Assembly: GCA_030427965.1 (NCBI GenBank)
Contig: JAUICD010000030.1
Location: 1-40,372 of the forward strand
Origin: Bdellovibrionia bacterium
GTDB taxonomy: Bacteria; Bdellovibrionota; Bdellovibrionia; Bdellovibrionales; JAUICD01
DNA length: 40,372 nucleotides
Reading direction: 5' to 3'
The translations under genes and the position numbers were made by a program. This document shows positions 1 to 9,316 of the stretch, piece after piece; within the stretch, counting starts at the first letter, position 1; each line of letters opens with the position of its first letter. The notes under the pieces are model-generated. The model worked only from the letters and a program-made list of their open reading frames with translations. It was not told the origin of the DNA and did not search any database.

Positions 1-1780
1 CTCGAAAAACAATATAGTTTTTCGGAGCGATTTTGAGTGCGCGCCTTAATACCCCTGCAGCAGATTCAAAATAAAACCTTTGTGAAAAATAGTCCGCAAG
101 AGTGATGTAGGCTTCAATAAGTTTTGGATCGGATTGAACTGATTTTTTTACCCACTCAATAGCTTCTTTGGATTGATTTAACTCCCAAAGACATCTTCCT
201 GCCTTCAGTGCAGCAAGGCCATTTTTCTTATTGATTTCATACGCCGCCTTGTACTCAGCTTGAGCCGCCAAATAGTTTCCATTCCGAAAGTATTGATCAC
301 CAATAGCGACAAGTCGTGAATCTGATGTTTGAATATCTTTTAAAACATCTTCTCCACCAATCTCAACAAGAAGTTTTTTAGCTTTCTGATTGGAGGGATC
401 AGACACATAGGCCTCTTTGACAAACTTCAACGCCTTACCTTTGTTTTGGGTCTTCAAATAGACACCTGCAACAGCAACTCGTGCCGTTGAATCAAGCTTG
501 GGGGGCACATCATCCATTTTTAACCCTTCAAGAATAAACTCCACTCCTTTTTGATAATTTCCAAAAATTGAAATTTCAAGATGTCCCAGTCCTACCAAAG
601 AAAGTGCATGTTTGGGATATTCTTTAAGAACGTTTCGATAAATGCGAGAAGCTTCAGAAAATTGCCCTGCTAATGTTCGCAATTGAGCTTCTTTTCTTTG
701 AAATTTAAGCCAGCTTGCCCAAAGATTGTACCCTGTCTTTAAATAAGCAATCGCCGTTTGGTAGTCTTTTTTTTCTGCCATAAGTTCCGATTTAAAATCA
801 TAAAATGCAGGCTCTTCTGGAGACTCTTGTAGAACTTTGTTTACCACTGGAGTGGCTACTACAAACTGCCCCGCCAATAAGTGTTGGACAACGCGGCAGG
901 TGTCACTACTCGTCCCCATGGTTTCAATCTGCCCAACCCTTTGAGTCACTTTTGATACAACTGAAATATCCTCAGCCGTTTGACTCGAATAAGGCCACAA
1001 CTCCCGATATGTCAAACAAAGTAGCGCAAGAACTTTGGCGTTCTTTGAATCTCCCTCTGCCAAATTAACAAGTTCATTTTGAGTTCTAATATAATTGTTC
1101 TTTGTATCTCTTTGGAAAAGCTGAAGAGCTCGAGCAAATTTTTGCTCCGATTTGTTTTTTGAAAGCTTGGACGTAAACTCTTTGGGAGCAATCAAAATAC
1201 CTTCCTCTTTATCTTCAAGAGTTGGCGAATCATCTAACAAAAGGTAAATGACTAAAACGATAAGTATTGCAAAATAAAAAACTATTTTCGGATTCTTTTT
1301 CTTTTGAGTGGTTGGGTTTTCTATCTTCTTTAAGTCTATTGTTTGGCTTTGTGGAACTGTAACACGTAAAGCTCTTCCTGGTTTTTTAGAGGAGCTCGGT
1401 TCTTTCAAATTTGAATTCTCCACACCTTCTGATCGATCTGAATTCTTTGAAACATCTGTTGTCTCTTCTTCAGAACTTTGACCCATCAACTGAACTACAT
1501 CCGTTTGACTATCAATAGTGCTTGGGTTTTCTATTTTCGAAATCACATCTGTATCTGTAAGTTCCTCATTTTCTGAAGAGACTCCTCGTTCAATAACAGA
1601 AAGCACCTCATCATAGAAATCCGAATAGTTTGAAAGTGGTTGCCAGTTCCCACTCTCTCCTTCAGATAGTTTTTCATCACCACAAAGCAAACCCTTTCGG
1701 ATATGGGTAATAACTTCATCTTGAGTGAGTGGGCCCCAAATTCGCCCATCTTTTGATTTAATTCGCCACATTTTTCCCAT
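1..1780 (-). CDS. GYF-like domain / TPR membrane protein (3' end outside window)
   Basis: The minus-strand frame is open from an ATG at 1780 to the left edge, giving 593 codons without a stop, so the C-terminus is missing. The first ~50 residues (MWRIKSKDGRIWGPLTQDEV and on to about residue 50) resemble the GYF_2-type domain with its W..GP pattern. An acidic, Ser/Thr-rich linker follows, then one transmembrane helix at about residues 165-180 (KIVFYFAILIVLVIYLLL). The rest is a large helical region with TPR-like repeats, which by topology would be periplasmic. GGAAAG lies 5 bases before the start; an in-frame ATG 9 bases further in is a possible alternative. The function is not recognised. The architecture, a cytoplasmic sensor-like domain joined through a membrane helix to a TPR solenoid, suggests a scaffold or assembly role. 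That role is inference; the open frame and domain order are seen directly. Confidence 0.8.
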   Translation of the reverse strand, partial: MGKMWRIKSKDGRIWGPLTQDEVITHIRKGLLCGDEKLSEGESGNWQPLSNYSDFYDEVLSVIERGVSSENEELTDTDVISKIENPSTIDSQTDVVQLMGQSSEEETTDVSKNSDRSEGVENSNLKEPSSSKKPGRALRVTVPQSQTIDLKKIENPTTQKKKNPKIVFYFAILIVLVIYLLLDDSPTLEDKEEGILIAPKEFTSKLSKNKSEQKFARALQLFQRDTKNNYIRTQNELVNLAEGDSKNAKVLALLCLTYRELWPYSSQTAEDISVVSKVTQRVGQIETMGTSSDTCRVVQHLLAGQFVVATPVVNKVLQESPEEPAFYDFKSELMAEKKDYQTAIAYLKTGYNLWASWLKFQRKEAQLRTLAGQFSEASRIYRNVLKEYPKHALSLVGLGHLEISIFGNYQKGVEFILEGLKMDDVPPKLDSTARVAVAGVYLKTQNKGKALKFVKEAYVSDPSNQKAKKLLVEIGGEDVLKDIQTSDSRLVAIGDQYFRNGNYLAAQAEYKAAYEINKKNGLAALKAGRCLWELNQSKEAIEWVKKSVQSDPKLIEAYITLADYFSQRFYFESAAGVLRRALKIAPKNYIVFR

Positions 1781-1837
1781 TAAAACTTTCCACAGAAGCA
1801 CCATTTTGGCACTTTTCACTAACCATTTAACTCTTTG

Positions 1838-1866
1838 ATTTTAATAAAGAAATTTGAGTTTGTCCT
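1838..1866 (-). promoter_or_regulatory. Candidate sigma70-type promoter of the GYF/TPR gene
   Basis: On the minus strand AGGACA (1861-1866) and TAAAAT (1838-1843) are separated by 17 bases. They match the -35 and -10 consensus at 4/6 and 5/6. Transcription would start near 1831 and give a leader of about 50 bases before the ATG at 1780. The rest of 1781-2064 shows nothing else I can support. Confidence 0.4.
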
Positions 1867-2064
1867 CGTTGTTAGAAATCCTAGACCCAAACTGGGCTTA
1901 ATGCGGCGATTCAATCTCTTTCACATCAACTTAAGGGGTATTTCACGATGGCATCTTGTTTGCTTTTTGCTCTAACAGATGACAACTACAATTATGCAAA
2001 AGGTTCTCATTTCCATATATGTCATACTGGTATTGATCGCTGCCGGACTTTATTGAGGTGTGCA

Positions 2065-3312
2065 TCAGTCACGTCTGACATTCGCCCCAAGGTTTGCAAG
2101 TTTCTCTTCTAATTTTTCATACCCACGGTCTAGATGATAAACCCGGCTAATTGTTGTTTCACCATCAGCAAACAAACCTGCAAGTATCAACGAAGCGCTC
2201 GCACGCAAATCTGTAGCCATAACAGGTGCCCCCTGAAGTGCACAAGGCCCGCGCACAATTGCAACCCTAGATTTAGGAGTGATATCTGCATTTAAGCGCC
2301 TGAGCTCTTGAACATGCATAAAACGGTTTTCAAAAATACTTTCTGTAATAATGCTGCTTCCCTTGGCCTGAGTCATCAATGCCATAAACTGTGCTTGGAA
2401 ATCTGTTGCAAACCCTGGATGGGGTGCCGTTGTCACATCCACACCTTGAAAAGAACTTGTCGGCAAAACGCGAATACTATTTTCAGACTCTACAAATTCA
2501 AAACCAGCTTCACGCATTTTATTTGTCAAAGCTTCAAAATGTTTTGGAACACAATGAGTGACTTTCACATCACCACCCGTAATGGCTCCTGCAATAAGCA
2601 GCGTTCCAGCCTCAATTCGATCTGGGATTACAGTGTGCTCACTTGGCGAAAGAGACTTCACTCCTTCAATTTTTAAAACAGATGATCCGACATTTGAAAT
2701 CTTGGCACCCATTTTATTGAGGTATTCACAAAGATCCACTATCTCAGGTTCCTTTGCGGCGTTTTCAATAACCGTTTCCCCATCAGCAAGAACTGCTGCC
2801 ATCAAAATATTTTCAGTACCCCCAACCGTCACTCCATCAAAAACAATGTTTCCGCCAGTAAGTTTTTTCACTCTTCCGTGAACATTTCCACCCTTTATTT
2901 CAAACTCAGCTCCCAATTGTTTGAGTGCATCTAAATGCTGATTGATTGGGCGTGTACCAATTGCGCAGCCGCCTGGAAGAGAAACCACAGCTTCACCATA
3001 TCTTGCTAGAAGAGGCCCTAAACAAAGAATACTTGCTCTCATCTTGCGAACGATATCGTACTCCGCCTCTCGTTGTTTGCTTTCGCTTACAGTCACGATA
3101 GCAGTGTGACCTTCACGTTGAGTTTTACAATTCAAAAGTTCAAGTAAACGGAATGTGGAATCAATGTCTTTTAAAATTGGCACATTGTGAAGTTTATGTT
3201 CTCCATCAGCAAGCAACGTTGAAAAAAGAAGAGGCAAGCTTGAGTTTTTAGCTCCACTTGCAGCAACCTCTCCATCTAATTTCGCTCCTTTTTGAACAAC
3301 AATTTTATCCAC
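2065..3312 (-). CDS. murA: UDP-N-acetylglucosamine 1-carboxyvinyltransferase
   Basis: MurA transfers enolpyruvate from PEP to UDP-GlcNAc, the first committed step of peptidoglycan precursor synthesis in the cytoplasm. The 415-residue protein has the usual family length. It shows the substrate-binding SGAKNS motif (Lys22, Asn23) and the catalytic loop PGGCAIGTRP with Cys116, the residue attacked by fosfomycin in this family; Cys rather than Asp predicts sensitivity. The repeated alpha/beta EPSP-synthase fold is complete. The start is GTG at 3312, whose first base is the last base of the prmC stop codon TAG, so translation is probably coupled. murA is the last gene of the rpmE-prfA-prmC-murA operon. 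Confidence 0.97.
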   Translation of the reverse strand: MDKIVVQKGAKLDGEVAASGAKNSSLPLLFSTLLADGEHKLHNVPILKDIDSTFRLLELLNCKTQREGHTAIVTVSESKQREAEYDIVRKMRASILCLGPLLARYGEAVVSLPGGCAIGTRPINQHLDALKQLGAEFEIKGGNVHGRVKKLTGGNIVFDGVTVGGTENILMAAVLADGETVIENAAKEPEIVDLCEYLNKMGAKISNVGSSVLKIEGVKSLSPSEHTVIPDRIEAGTLLIAGAITGGDVKVTHCVPKHFEALTNKMREAGFEFVESENSIRVLPTSSFQGVDVTTAPHPGFATDFQAQFMALMTQAKGSSIITESIFENRFMHVQELRRLNADITPKSRVAIVRGPCALQGAPVMATDLRASASLILAGLFADGETTISRVYHLDRGYEKLEEKLANLGANVRRD

Positions 3313-4148
3313 TATGTTTTTCCTTTCACAATTCGATCTTTTCCAGAGAGGTCTTTTAAAATTTCAACCTGGGTAAACCCATTGCTCTCAAATATCTCAC
3401 GTGCACTTGGGCCCTGACAATGTCCAATTTCAAACAACACCACACCGTTCTTGTTAAGAGAGTTACGTGCCATTTCACTCCAGGATCGGATATGAGCATT
3501 TCCATTTTCTTCAGAAAATAAAGCCAAATGTGGTTCATACATCTTAACACTTTCCTCAAGATCAATATCCGTTAAAGAAATATAGGGGGGGTTTGCAACA
3601 ATCACATCAAGTTTTGATTCATTCTTTAAAAAATTCTCTGCCGACTCACAAATCAATTCAAAATTTTCGCCTGGCTGGAGTTTCTCTCTGTTTTTACGAG
3701 CAATTTGTATAGCTTCTTTGGAGACATCAATCGCTTTTATGTATGCATCTGGCCGTTCCAAAGAAATCGTCAACCCTATACATCCCGAGCCTGTTCCTAA
3801 GTCCGCCACAATAGCTTTTTCTTCTTTGGGTATCTCTTTAAGAGCCTCTTCAACAAGTGATTCTGTTTCCGACCTTGGGGTTAACACATCCTTTGTAACA
3901 ACAAAAGAACGTCCATAAAACTCTTGAGAACCCAGTATTTGAGACATCGGCTCTCCCTTCAATCGACGCTCAACAAGCTTAAAAATTTTTCCTTTATCAA
4001 GCTCACCCATCTCTTTAAGTGAAAGAAGAACAAGACTGGATCTTGGAACATTTAAAACATGGGAAATCAAAAGATCTGCTTCAAGGCGAGCAGATTCAAT
4101 TTTTCCATTTTTTAATATATTTGCCAGCTCACGAGCAAACTGTATCAC
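3312..4148 (-). CDS. prmC: Release factor glutamine N5-methyltransferase
   Basis: PrmC methylates the glutamine of the GGQ motif in class I release factors using S-adenosylmethionine. The 278-residue protein has the N-terminal helical domain, the SAM-binding motif ADLGTGSGCIGL and the signature ANPPY that binds the target glutamine. The start is GTG at 4148, served by GGAG inside the last codons of prfA, with 3 bases between the genes. Its substrate, RF1, is encoded immediately upstream, the common arrangement. Full length, nothing odd. Confidence 0.95.
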   Translation of the reverse strand: MIQFARELANILKNGKIESARLEADLLISHVLNVPRSSLVLLSLKEMGELDKGKIFKLVERRLKGEPMSQILGSQEFYGRSFVVTKDVLTPRSETESLVEEALKEIPKEEKAIVADLGTGSGCIGLTISLERPDAYIKAIDVSKEAIQIARKNREKLQPGENFELICESAENFLKNESKLDVIVANPPYISLTDIDLEESVKMYEPHLALFSEENGNAHIRSWSEMARNSLNKNGVVLFEIGHCQGPSAREIFESNGFTQVEILKDLSGKDRIVKGKT

Positions 4149-4151
4149 TCA

Positions 4152-5222
4152 TTACTCCTGTTGAGCTTTCAACTGTTCTGCTTGAAACTGAGACACCACG
4201 GGTTCAATAACAATTTCAAAATCCCCATTCATAACCTCACCAAGTGCGTGAGTTGTAAATCCGATTCTATGATCTGTGATTCTAGACTGTGGAAAGTTGT
4301 AGGTTCGAATTCTTTCAGATCTGTCTCCTGATCCAATTTGGGCAAGCCTCTGACTGGAAGCCTCTTGGATCGCCCTTTCTTCTTCTTCTGCAAGAAGTCT
4401 CGCTCTTAAAACTTTCATTGCCTTACTCTTATTTTTGATTTGAGATTTTTCATCTTGGCAAGAAACAACAATCCCTGTTGGGATATGAGTGATACGCACA
4501 GCAGAGTCTGTCGTGTTTACGTGCTGTCCACCAGCCCCACTGGATCGATAAACATCAATTCTCAGATCACCTTGATCAATTTCAACATCGACATCTTCTG
4601 CTTCAGGTAGTACTGCAACCGTAACTGTTGATGTGTGTATACGCCCCTGACTTTCTGTCTTTGGAACACGTTGCACGCGGTGAACTCCACTTTCATATTT
4701 AAGTTTACTAAAAACCTTATCTCCAGTGATGATAGCAATAACTTCTTTATAGCCGCCTGCATTTCCCTCTGATATCGAAAGAACTTCTGTCTTCCATTTT
4801 TGAGTGGAGGAGAAAAGACTGTATGCCCGAAAAAGCTCTTCTGTAAAAAGACTGGCTTCATCACCACCAGCTCCTGCACGAATTTCAAGAATGATGTTCT
4901 TATCGTCATTTGGGTCTTTTGGAAGCAACAAGAGTTTCAGGTGACCTTCCAAACTTTCTTTTGATGATTCAAGCTCAGTAAGCTCTTCTTTTGCCATTTG
5001 ACGAAGTTCCTCGTCTGACTCATCAGACAAGAGCTCTTTATTTGATTTTATGCTTTGGATTGTTTTCTTGTATTCACGGTAACTCTTAACGATTTCTTCG
5101 AGGTCCGCATATTCCTTCATTAAGGAGGTGTATCTTTTTTGATCGCCAGCAACTTCAGGGTCCTGCAATTCTAGATTGATGGTCTCGAATCGCGACTCGA
5201 CCCCGTCCAGTTCCTTGAACAT
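4152..5222 (-). CDS. prfA: Peptide chain release factor 1
   Basis: RF1 recognises UAA and UAG in the ribosomal A site and triggers peptide release. The 356-residue protein contains the stop-codon-reading tripeptide P-K-T (residues 187-189, in [14 protein letters not shown]), diagnostic of RF1 rather than RF2. It also has the catalytic GGQ at 231-233 ([15 protein letters not shown]), where Gln233 is the predicted PrmC target. The coiled-coil N-terminal domain and the [10 protein letters not shown] segment are intact. The ATG at 5222 lies 9 bases after the rpmE stop. No internal frameshift is present. Confidence 0.97.
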   Translation of the reverse strand: MFKELDGVESRFETINLELQDPEVAGDQKRYTSLMKEYADLEEIVKSYREYKKTIQSIKSNKELLSDESDEELRQMAKEELTELESSKESLEGHLKLLLLPKDPNDDKNIILEIRAGAGGDEASLFTEELFRAYSLFSSTQKWKTEVLSISEGNAGGYKEVIAIITGDKVFSKLKYESGVHRVQRVPKTESQGRIHTSTVTVAVLPEAEDVDVEIDQGDLRIDVYRSSGAGGQHVNTTDSAVRITHIPTGIVVSCQDEKSQIKNKSKAMKVLRARLLAEEEERAIQEASSQRLAQIGSGDRSERIRTYNFPQSRITDHRIGFTTHALGEVMNGDFEIVIEPVVSQFQAEQLKAQQE

Positions 5223-5231
5223 GATTCAATT

Positions 5232-5486
5232 TTACTCGGAGTCGTTCTTAGAAGAATTCTCTGCTTTGTCTTTGGCTTTTAGATTGAAATTCGCATAACG
5301 CTTCTTAAATCTCTCAACGCGACCTTCAGCATCGACAAGTTTTTGTTTCCCCGTATAAAACGGATGACATGCACTACAAATATCCAATTTCATCTCTGGT
5401 AAAGTCGATCCTGTTGTAAAGGTATTTCCGCAAACACATGTAACCTTTGCTTCCGCATACCAATTTGGATGAATTTCAGCTTTCAT
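5232..5486 (-). CDS. rpmE: Ribosomal protein L31 (zinc-binding form)
   Basis: L31 is a small protein of the 50S subunit that bridges to the 30S head. I chose the ATG at 5486 because AGAGGTAG lies just before it and the protein then begins [10 protein letters not shown], as in the family. The frame stays open upstream to 5528 but that extension is not conserved. The 84 residues contain Cys17, Cys19, Cys37 and Cys40, so this is the zinc-containing (C+) version. The Lys/Glu/Ser-rich C-terminal tail is somewhat longer than in E. coli. First gene of the rpmE-prfA-prmC-murA operon. Confidence 0.95.
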   Translation of the reverse strand: MKAEIHPNWYAEAKVTCVCGNTFTTGSTLPEMKLDICSACHPFYTGKQKLVDAEGRVERFKKRYANFNLKAKDKAENSSKNDSE

Positions 5487-5605
5487 CTTTCTACCTCTTT
5501 TATCAATTGAGACACCAGGATCTAACAAATTTGTCGCCTGATGTCGAGCACTCTCACGTCACTGACGATTTTTACTTAAGACGTCGAAATCACAGAAGAT
5601 TTGCA

Positions 5606-5634
5606 AATATGGACCTCACAAAGAAATTTGTCAA
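5606..5634 (-). promoter_or_regulatory. Sigma70-type promoter of the rpmE-prfA-prmC-murA operon
   Basis: The minus strand carries a perfect TTGACA (5629-5634), a 17-base spacer and CATATT (5606-5611, 4/6). The predicted start near 5599 gives a 5' leader of about 110 bases before rpmE. That leader contains the small inverted repeat CGTCA-G-TGACG, which could matter for L31 autoregulation, though I see no known leader motif. Confidence 0.6.
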
Positions 5635-5685
5635 CTCCCCCTTTAAAATCAATTTACCAAGAGATTCCAAAGGGTTAACTGATGT

Positions 5686-7239
5686 TCAGCCATTCATATT
5701 GTTCACAAATTCTGTGTTGGTTTTGGATTTTTGAAGCTTATCTAGCAAAAATTCCATACTGTCGATGACATTCATCGGAGCAAGAACTTTTCTTAAAATC
5801 CAAAGACGCTGAAGAGTTGCTGCATCAAGTAGTAAATCCTCTTTTCGTGTTCCAGATTTGTTGATGTCCATACAAGGAAAAATTCGCTTTTCCATAAGCT
5901 TACGATCCAAGTGAATCTCGGAGTTGCCAGTTCCCTTAAACTCCTCAAAAATCACTTCATCCATTCTCGAGCCAGTATCAATCAACGCTGTTGCTATAAT
6001 TGTTAAGCTACCACCTTCTTCAATGTTTCTTGCTGCTCCAAAAAATCTTTTCGGTTTATGTAGGGCATTGGAATCCACACCACCTGATAGAATTTTACCA
6101 GAAGGAGGAACAACCGTGTTGTAGGCACGTGCAAGACGCGTAATAGAATCTAGCAGAATCACAACATCGTGTTTGTGTTCAACTAACCGTTTGGCTTTTT
6201 CTAAAACCATCTCAGCAACTTGAACGTGACGAGTTGGTGGCTCATCAAAAGTGGAGCTAATCACCTCACCTTTCACGTTTCTCAACATATCTGTGACTTC
6301 CTCAGGACGTTCATCAATCAAGAGGACAATCAAAAAACACTCTGGATGACTTGTCGTAATTGCATTTGCAATATCTTGCATCAAAACAGTTTTACCAGTT
6401 CGAGGTGGAGCAACAATCAGCGCTCTTTGCCCCTTACCAAGAGGAGCCATCATATCTACAACTCGAGTCGTATAATTGGATGGTTCATGCTCTAGTCTTA
6501 AACGCTCTTGTGGATAAAGAGGTGTTAAGTTATCAAAAAGAATTTTATCTTTGGATTTCTCAAGAGGTTCTTTATTTAAAGACTCCACTTTTAAGAGGGC
6601 AAAATACCGTTCTCCATCTTTAGGAGGACGAACTGTTCCACTAATTGTATCGCCCGTTCTTAATCCAAATCGTCTTACCTGAGATGGGCTTACGTAAATA
6701 TCATCTGGCCCTGGAAGATAGTTGTAATCTGGAGATCGCAGAAATCCATATCCATCAGGTAGTATTTCTAAAACACCATTTCCATAGATATCGCCAAATC
6801 TGGCACCCCGTTTTAAAATTTCAAACACCATGTCTTGACGACGCAAACCCGCGGCATGCTCGATACCAAGCTTTGTAGCAAGAGCCGTGAGGTCGTTGAT
6901 GTTTTTGGATTTCAAATCTTTTGAATTGAGGTTGCTTTTTTCTTCTTCAGTCAATGCCGCTTTGATTTGCTCAATTTGCTCTTCAGTCAAATCCGCTTCT
7001 GTGGTGTCCACCGGGTAAGCGCCATTGTCATCGTTGTTATAATCACGGTTTCTATTATGATTGGGATTTTGATTTCCGCGTCTATTATTATTGTTTGTAC
7101 GTTTGCCTCTGTGGTGACGCCCGCCCCCACCCTGTGAACGTCGACTTTCCCTACGAGGAGCTGACTCTTCGTTTTGTTTTTCTGATTTTTCGACTTTTCC
7201 TTTTTTCTCTACAACTTCTTCATTTGAAGTGTCAGACAC
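5686..7239 (-). CDS. rho: Transcription termination factor Rho
   Basis: Rho is the hexameric RNA-dependent ATPase that ends transcription. The 517-residue protein has an N-terminal helical domain (~residues 105-145), an OSB RNA-binding fold (~150-220, [20 protein letters not shown]), the Walker A segment VAPPRTGKT (276-284), the Q-loop/R-loop region ([20 protein letters not shown]) and the signature [11 protein letters not shown]. It is about 100 residues longer than E. coli Rho because of an N-terminal low-complexity region: Lys/Glu-rich, then Gly/Arg/Asn-rich (~35-75), then acidic. Such insertions occur in Rho of several phyla and can add RNA affinity or phase separation. The start is GTG at 7239 with AGGGG before it. 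No intrinsic terminator is evident downstream. Confidence 0.97.
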   Translation of the reverse strand: MSDTSNEEVVEKKGKVEKSEKQNEESAPRRESRRSQGGGGRHHRGKRTNNNNRRGNQNPNHNRNRDYNNDDNGAYPVDTTEADLTEEQIEQIKAALTEEEKSNLNSKDLKSKNINDLTALATKLGIEHAAGLRRQDMVFEILKRGARFGDIYGNGVLEILPDGYGFLRSPDYNYLPGPDDIYVSPSQVRRFGLRTGDTISGTVRPPKDGERYFALLKVESLNKEPLEKSKDKILFDNLTPLYPQERLRLEHEPSNYTTRVVDMMAPLGKGQRALIVAPPRTGKTVLMQDIANAITTSHPECFLIVLLIDERPEEVTDMLRNVKGEVISSTFDEPPTRHVQVAEMVLEKAKRLVEHKHDVVILLDSITRLARAYNTVVPPSGKILSGGVDSNALHKPKRFFGAARNIEEGGSLTIIATALIDTGSRMDEVIFEEFKGTGNSEIHLDRKLMEKRIFPCMDINKSGTRKEDLLLDAATLQRLWILRKVLAPMNVIDSMEFLLDKLQKSKTNTEFVNNMNG

Positions 7240-7528
7240 GATAGGCCCCTTTTAAAATTTTGATTTTTATATAGAACTTATTTAGCTTTCGATTGAGTTT
7301 CCTATTAATTAGCTTTGTCAGGAATGTTTGAGATATCACAAATCTGCACTTTTTCTACCCTTTTTGTCAATGGTAATTCCTAGACCTGATTCATTTTGAA
7401 ACAAAATAGGGCTATTTTTGGTAAAAATACTCACCTTAACGTTCCGAAATGAGAACTCTTTTTAAAAAAACAGAGCAAAGCCCGATAAAGATACATAGTA
7501 GAACCTATCTGATTTTGCCGGAGGATAT

Positions 7529-7903
7529 ATGTCAGATCTAGCACCAGAAAACCCCGCTTCTCGCATCCCACTAAAAATGGATGTGGAATACAGAAAAAGC
7601 TACGCCAGACAGTTTGAGCTTGGAACACTAAAGAACCTAAGTGTGACTGGGGCTTTTATCACTGGGGATGAGGCTGCAAGATGCCACCGTAGAGACAAAA
7701 TCTGCCTAGTTTTCAACGTCGGAGGACGAACTCGAAAGCTACACGCAGCTGTTATTTGGACAAATGCAAATGGAGCTGGAATCAAATTTCATCACTACAA
7801 CAACAGAGATATTCAAATCGTCGATGATCTTATGTATTTTGTTGAAGAATCTCGTCAAACACGCAGAACTGTACTAGATACAATTTTCAAAAAAGTTAGT
7901 TAA
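7529..7903 (+). CDS. PilZ-domain protein
   Basis: This 124-residue soluble protein is essentially one PilZ-type beta-barrel. Arg12, Arg22 and Arg27 precede the conserved [D/N]xSxxG box, here N36-L-S-V-T-G41, followed by the alternating strands expected of the fold (VFNVGGRTRKLHAAVIWTN). PilZ domains commonly bind cyclic di-GMP. The first arginine pair is spaced as RxxxxR rather than the canonical RxxxR, so ligand binding is not certain. The ATG at 7529 is preceded by GGAGG at ideal spacing. It is a single gene ended by the terminator at 7931-7960. Role in motility, predation or development is inference from the family. Confidence 0.75.
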   Translation: MSDLAPENPASRIPLKMDVEYRKSYARQFELGTLKNLSVTGAFITGDEAARCHRRDKICLVFNVGGRTRKLHAAVIWTNANGAGIKFHHYNNRDIQIVDDLMYFVEESRQTRRTVLDTIFKKVS

Positions 7904-7930
7904 TAGATTTTATTTATGTGTAAGAGAAAC

Positions 7931-7960
7931 AAAAAAGACGCCTTCAAAGCGTCTTTTTTT
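7931..7960. terminator. Bidirectional intrinsic terminator between convergent genes
   Basis: AAAAAAGACGC and GCGTCTTTTTTT form a stem with loop CTTCAAA. There are A/T tracts on both sides, so it can end the PilZ transcript and also the minus-strand lipoprotein transcript arriving from the right. Confidence 0.85.
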
Positions 7961-7981
7961 ACGCCTTAAATTTAGTGAGAG

Positions 7982-9316
7982 CTATATCTGCGTCTCGCCT
8001 GCATTCATTCTCATTTTCTTTGCACGCGCTTTTCTACGAATCGCAATCAACAATCCAATCATAAGAAACAATACACCACCTGCTGCAATCATAAGTGTCG
8101 TATCTTTATCAAGACCTGCAATCGAACCAGATCCACTGTTATTGTTCCTCGTTCGTGCCTGCCTTTTTGGCGGAGGCGGAGGTGGCGGCGGAGCAAGTGT
8201 CTTTGGAGGTGGAGGCGGAGGTGGTGGCTCAACACTTCCCATTGCCGCACCACCATCGAGCTCATCTGGTGGAGGTGGTGGTGGAGGCGGTGGCGGAATA
8301 TCATTCATTGCCACATCTGGTGGTGGAGGCGGAGGTGGAATATCATTCATTGGCTCTTCTTCTGGTGGTGGAGGTGGTTCGTTTGCGGCTACAGGTGGCG
8401 CGCCCCCATCACTCGGCCAATATCTTAGAACTGTTCCCTCGGGAAGTTCCATTTTACTTTGAACATCTAGATTTGTTGCCCAAAGCTCTTTCCAAGAGTT
8501 TCGTTCACCCAAAAGATTTGCAGCTATATCCCGAATATTCTCACCTGGCTGCGAAGTGTAGGTTTGTGAAGGAATTCCCACATCTTCATAGTATGTAATC
8601 AACTGGCCCCGATCTTCAGGTCGGATAGAAGAGTTGTAATAAACTTTGTCTCCGACATCGATACCTCGACGCAAATTTGGATTCATATCAAGAATATCTT
8701 TATCTTGTGCACTTCCATAAATTTTTTCTTGTATTGAAGCGGCCGTGTCTCCAGCCCTTGCTATGTAGATCGTATTTAACAAATGACCATTTCTATCAAA
8801 TGGAACTGTTGCCATTTTCTTAACAGGAATCCAAGTTTTCTCCGCCTGTTCAAATGATTCACCACCATCACTTGGCACAAAAGGCCCCGGTGATGCAGAA
8901 TCATCTACATTTCCAAAAACATCTTCTTCAGAGTCAGAGGGTCCTGGAGCAACTTCTGCAGATTCATCTAGATTTGATTCATTCTCAGCAACCTCTTCAC
9001 CCATAGGGTCTTCAGGCAGAGCCTCCTCTTCTAGAATTGGCTCATTCTCACCGTCTGCAAGTTCAGGATCTTCATACTCCTCATCCGTCAGTGGTTCTTC
9101 TGGCAATTCATCCGTTTCTTCAGCAATCTCTGCATCACTGGATTCAGAAAGCTCAACATCTTCAGAGTAGTCGTCTTCATCCAACTCAACATCATCACCT
9201 GCAAGTTCTTCTGTTGCGCCTGAAGAGTCATCACTCTCACTATCAGAAGACGAGCATCCGCTGAGGCTTAGACCAAACATCATTAAGAGAAGTAAAAGAA
9301 TTTTTGTACCGTTCAT
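7982..9316 (-). CDS. LysM-type lipoprotein with C-terminal membrane anchor
   Basis: The 444-residue product starts with a lipoprotein signal peptide ending LSLSG-C21-S. A very acidic stretch follows (~25-140), then two LysM-like modules (~182-228, beginning IYIARAGDTAASI, and ~252-300, beginning TYTSQPGENIRDI). Next come several runs of 5-10 prolines (~305-390), a Gly/Ser/Asn linker, and a C-terminal transmembrane helix (~406-426) closed by the basic tail IRRKARAKKMR. The layout recalls FimV/TPR-LysM polarity proteins but I recognise no specific orthologue. AAGGAT precedes the ATG at 9316. Seen: both anchors, LysM-like folds, proline rods. Inferred: a periplasm-spanning, peptidoglycan-binding tether. 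The GC-rich proline codons produce long antisense ORFs that are shadows. Confidence 0.8.
   Translation of the reverse strand: MNGTKILLLLLMMFGLSLSGCSSSDSESDDSSGATEELAGDDVELDEDDYSEDVELSESSDAEIAEETDELPEEPLTDEEYEDPELADGENEPILEEEALPEDPMGEEVAENESNLDESAEVAPGPSDSEEDVFGNVDDSASPGPFVPSDGGESFEQAEKTWIPVKKMATVPFDRNGHLLNTIYIARAGDTAASIQEKIYGSAQDKDILDMNPNLRRGIDVGDKVYYNSSIRPEDRGQLITYYEDVGIPSQTYTSQPGENIRDIAANLLGERNSWKELWATNLDVQSKMELPEGTVLRYWPSDGGAPPVAANEPPPPPEEEPMNDIPPPPPPPDVAMNDIPPPPPPPPPPDELDGGAAMGSVEPPPPPPPPKTLAPPPPPPPPKRQARTRNNNSGSGSIAGLDKDTTLMIAAGGVLFLMIGLLIAIRRKARAKKMRMNAGETQI

Noticed and set aside
1994..2056. 20-codon hydrophobic plus-strand ORF (MQKVLISIYVILVLIAAGLY)
   Set aside because: It looks like a membrane micropeptide but has no Shine-Dalgarno and no promoter I can support; chance in AT-rich DNA is likely.
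8142..8462. Glycine-rich plus-strand ORF of 106 codons, and an overlapping Val/Glu-rich one
   Set aside because: Both are the antisense of the proline runs in the LysM lipoprotein gene and have no start context.
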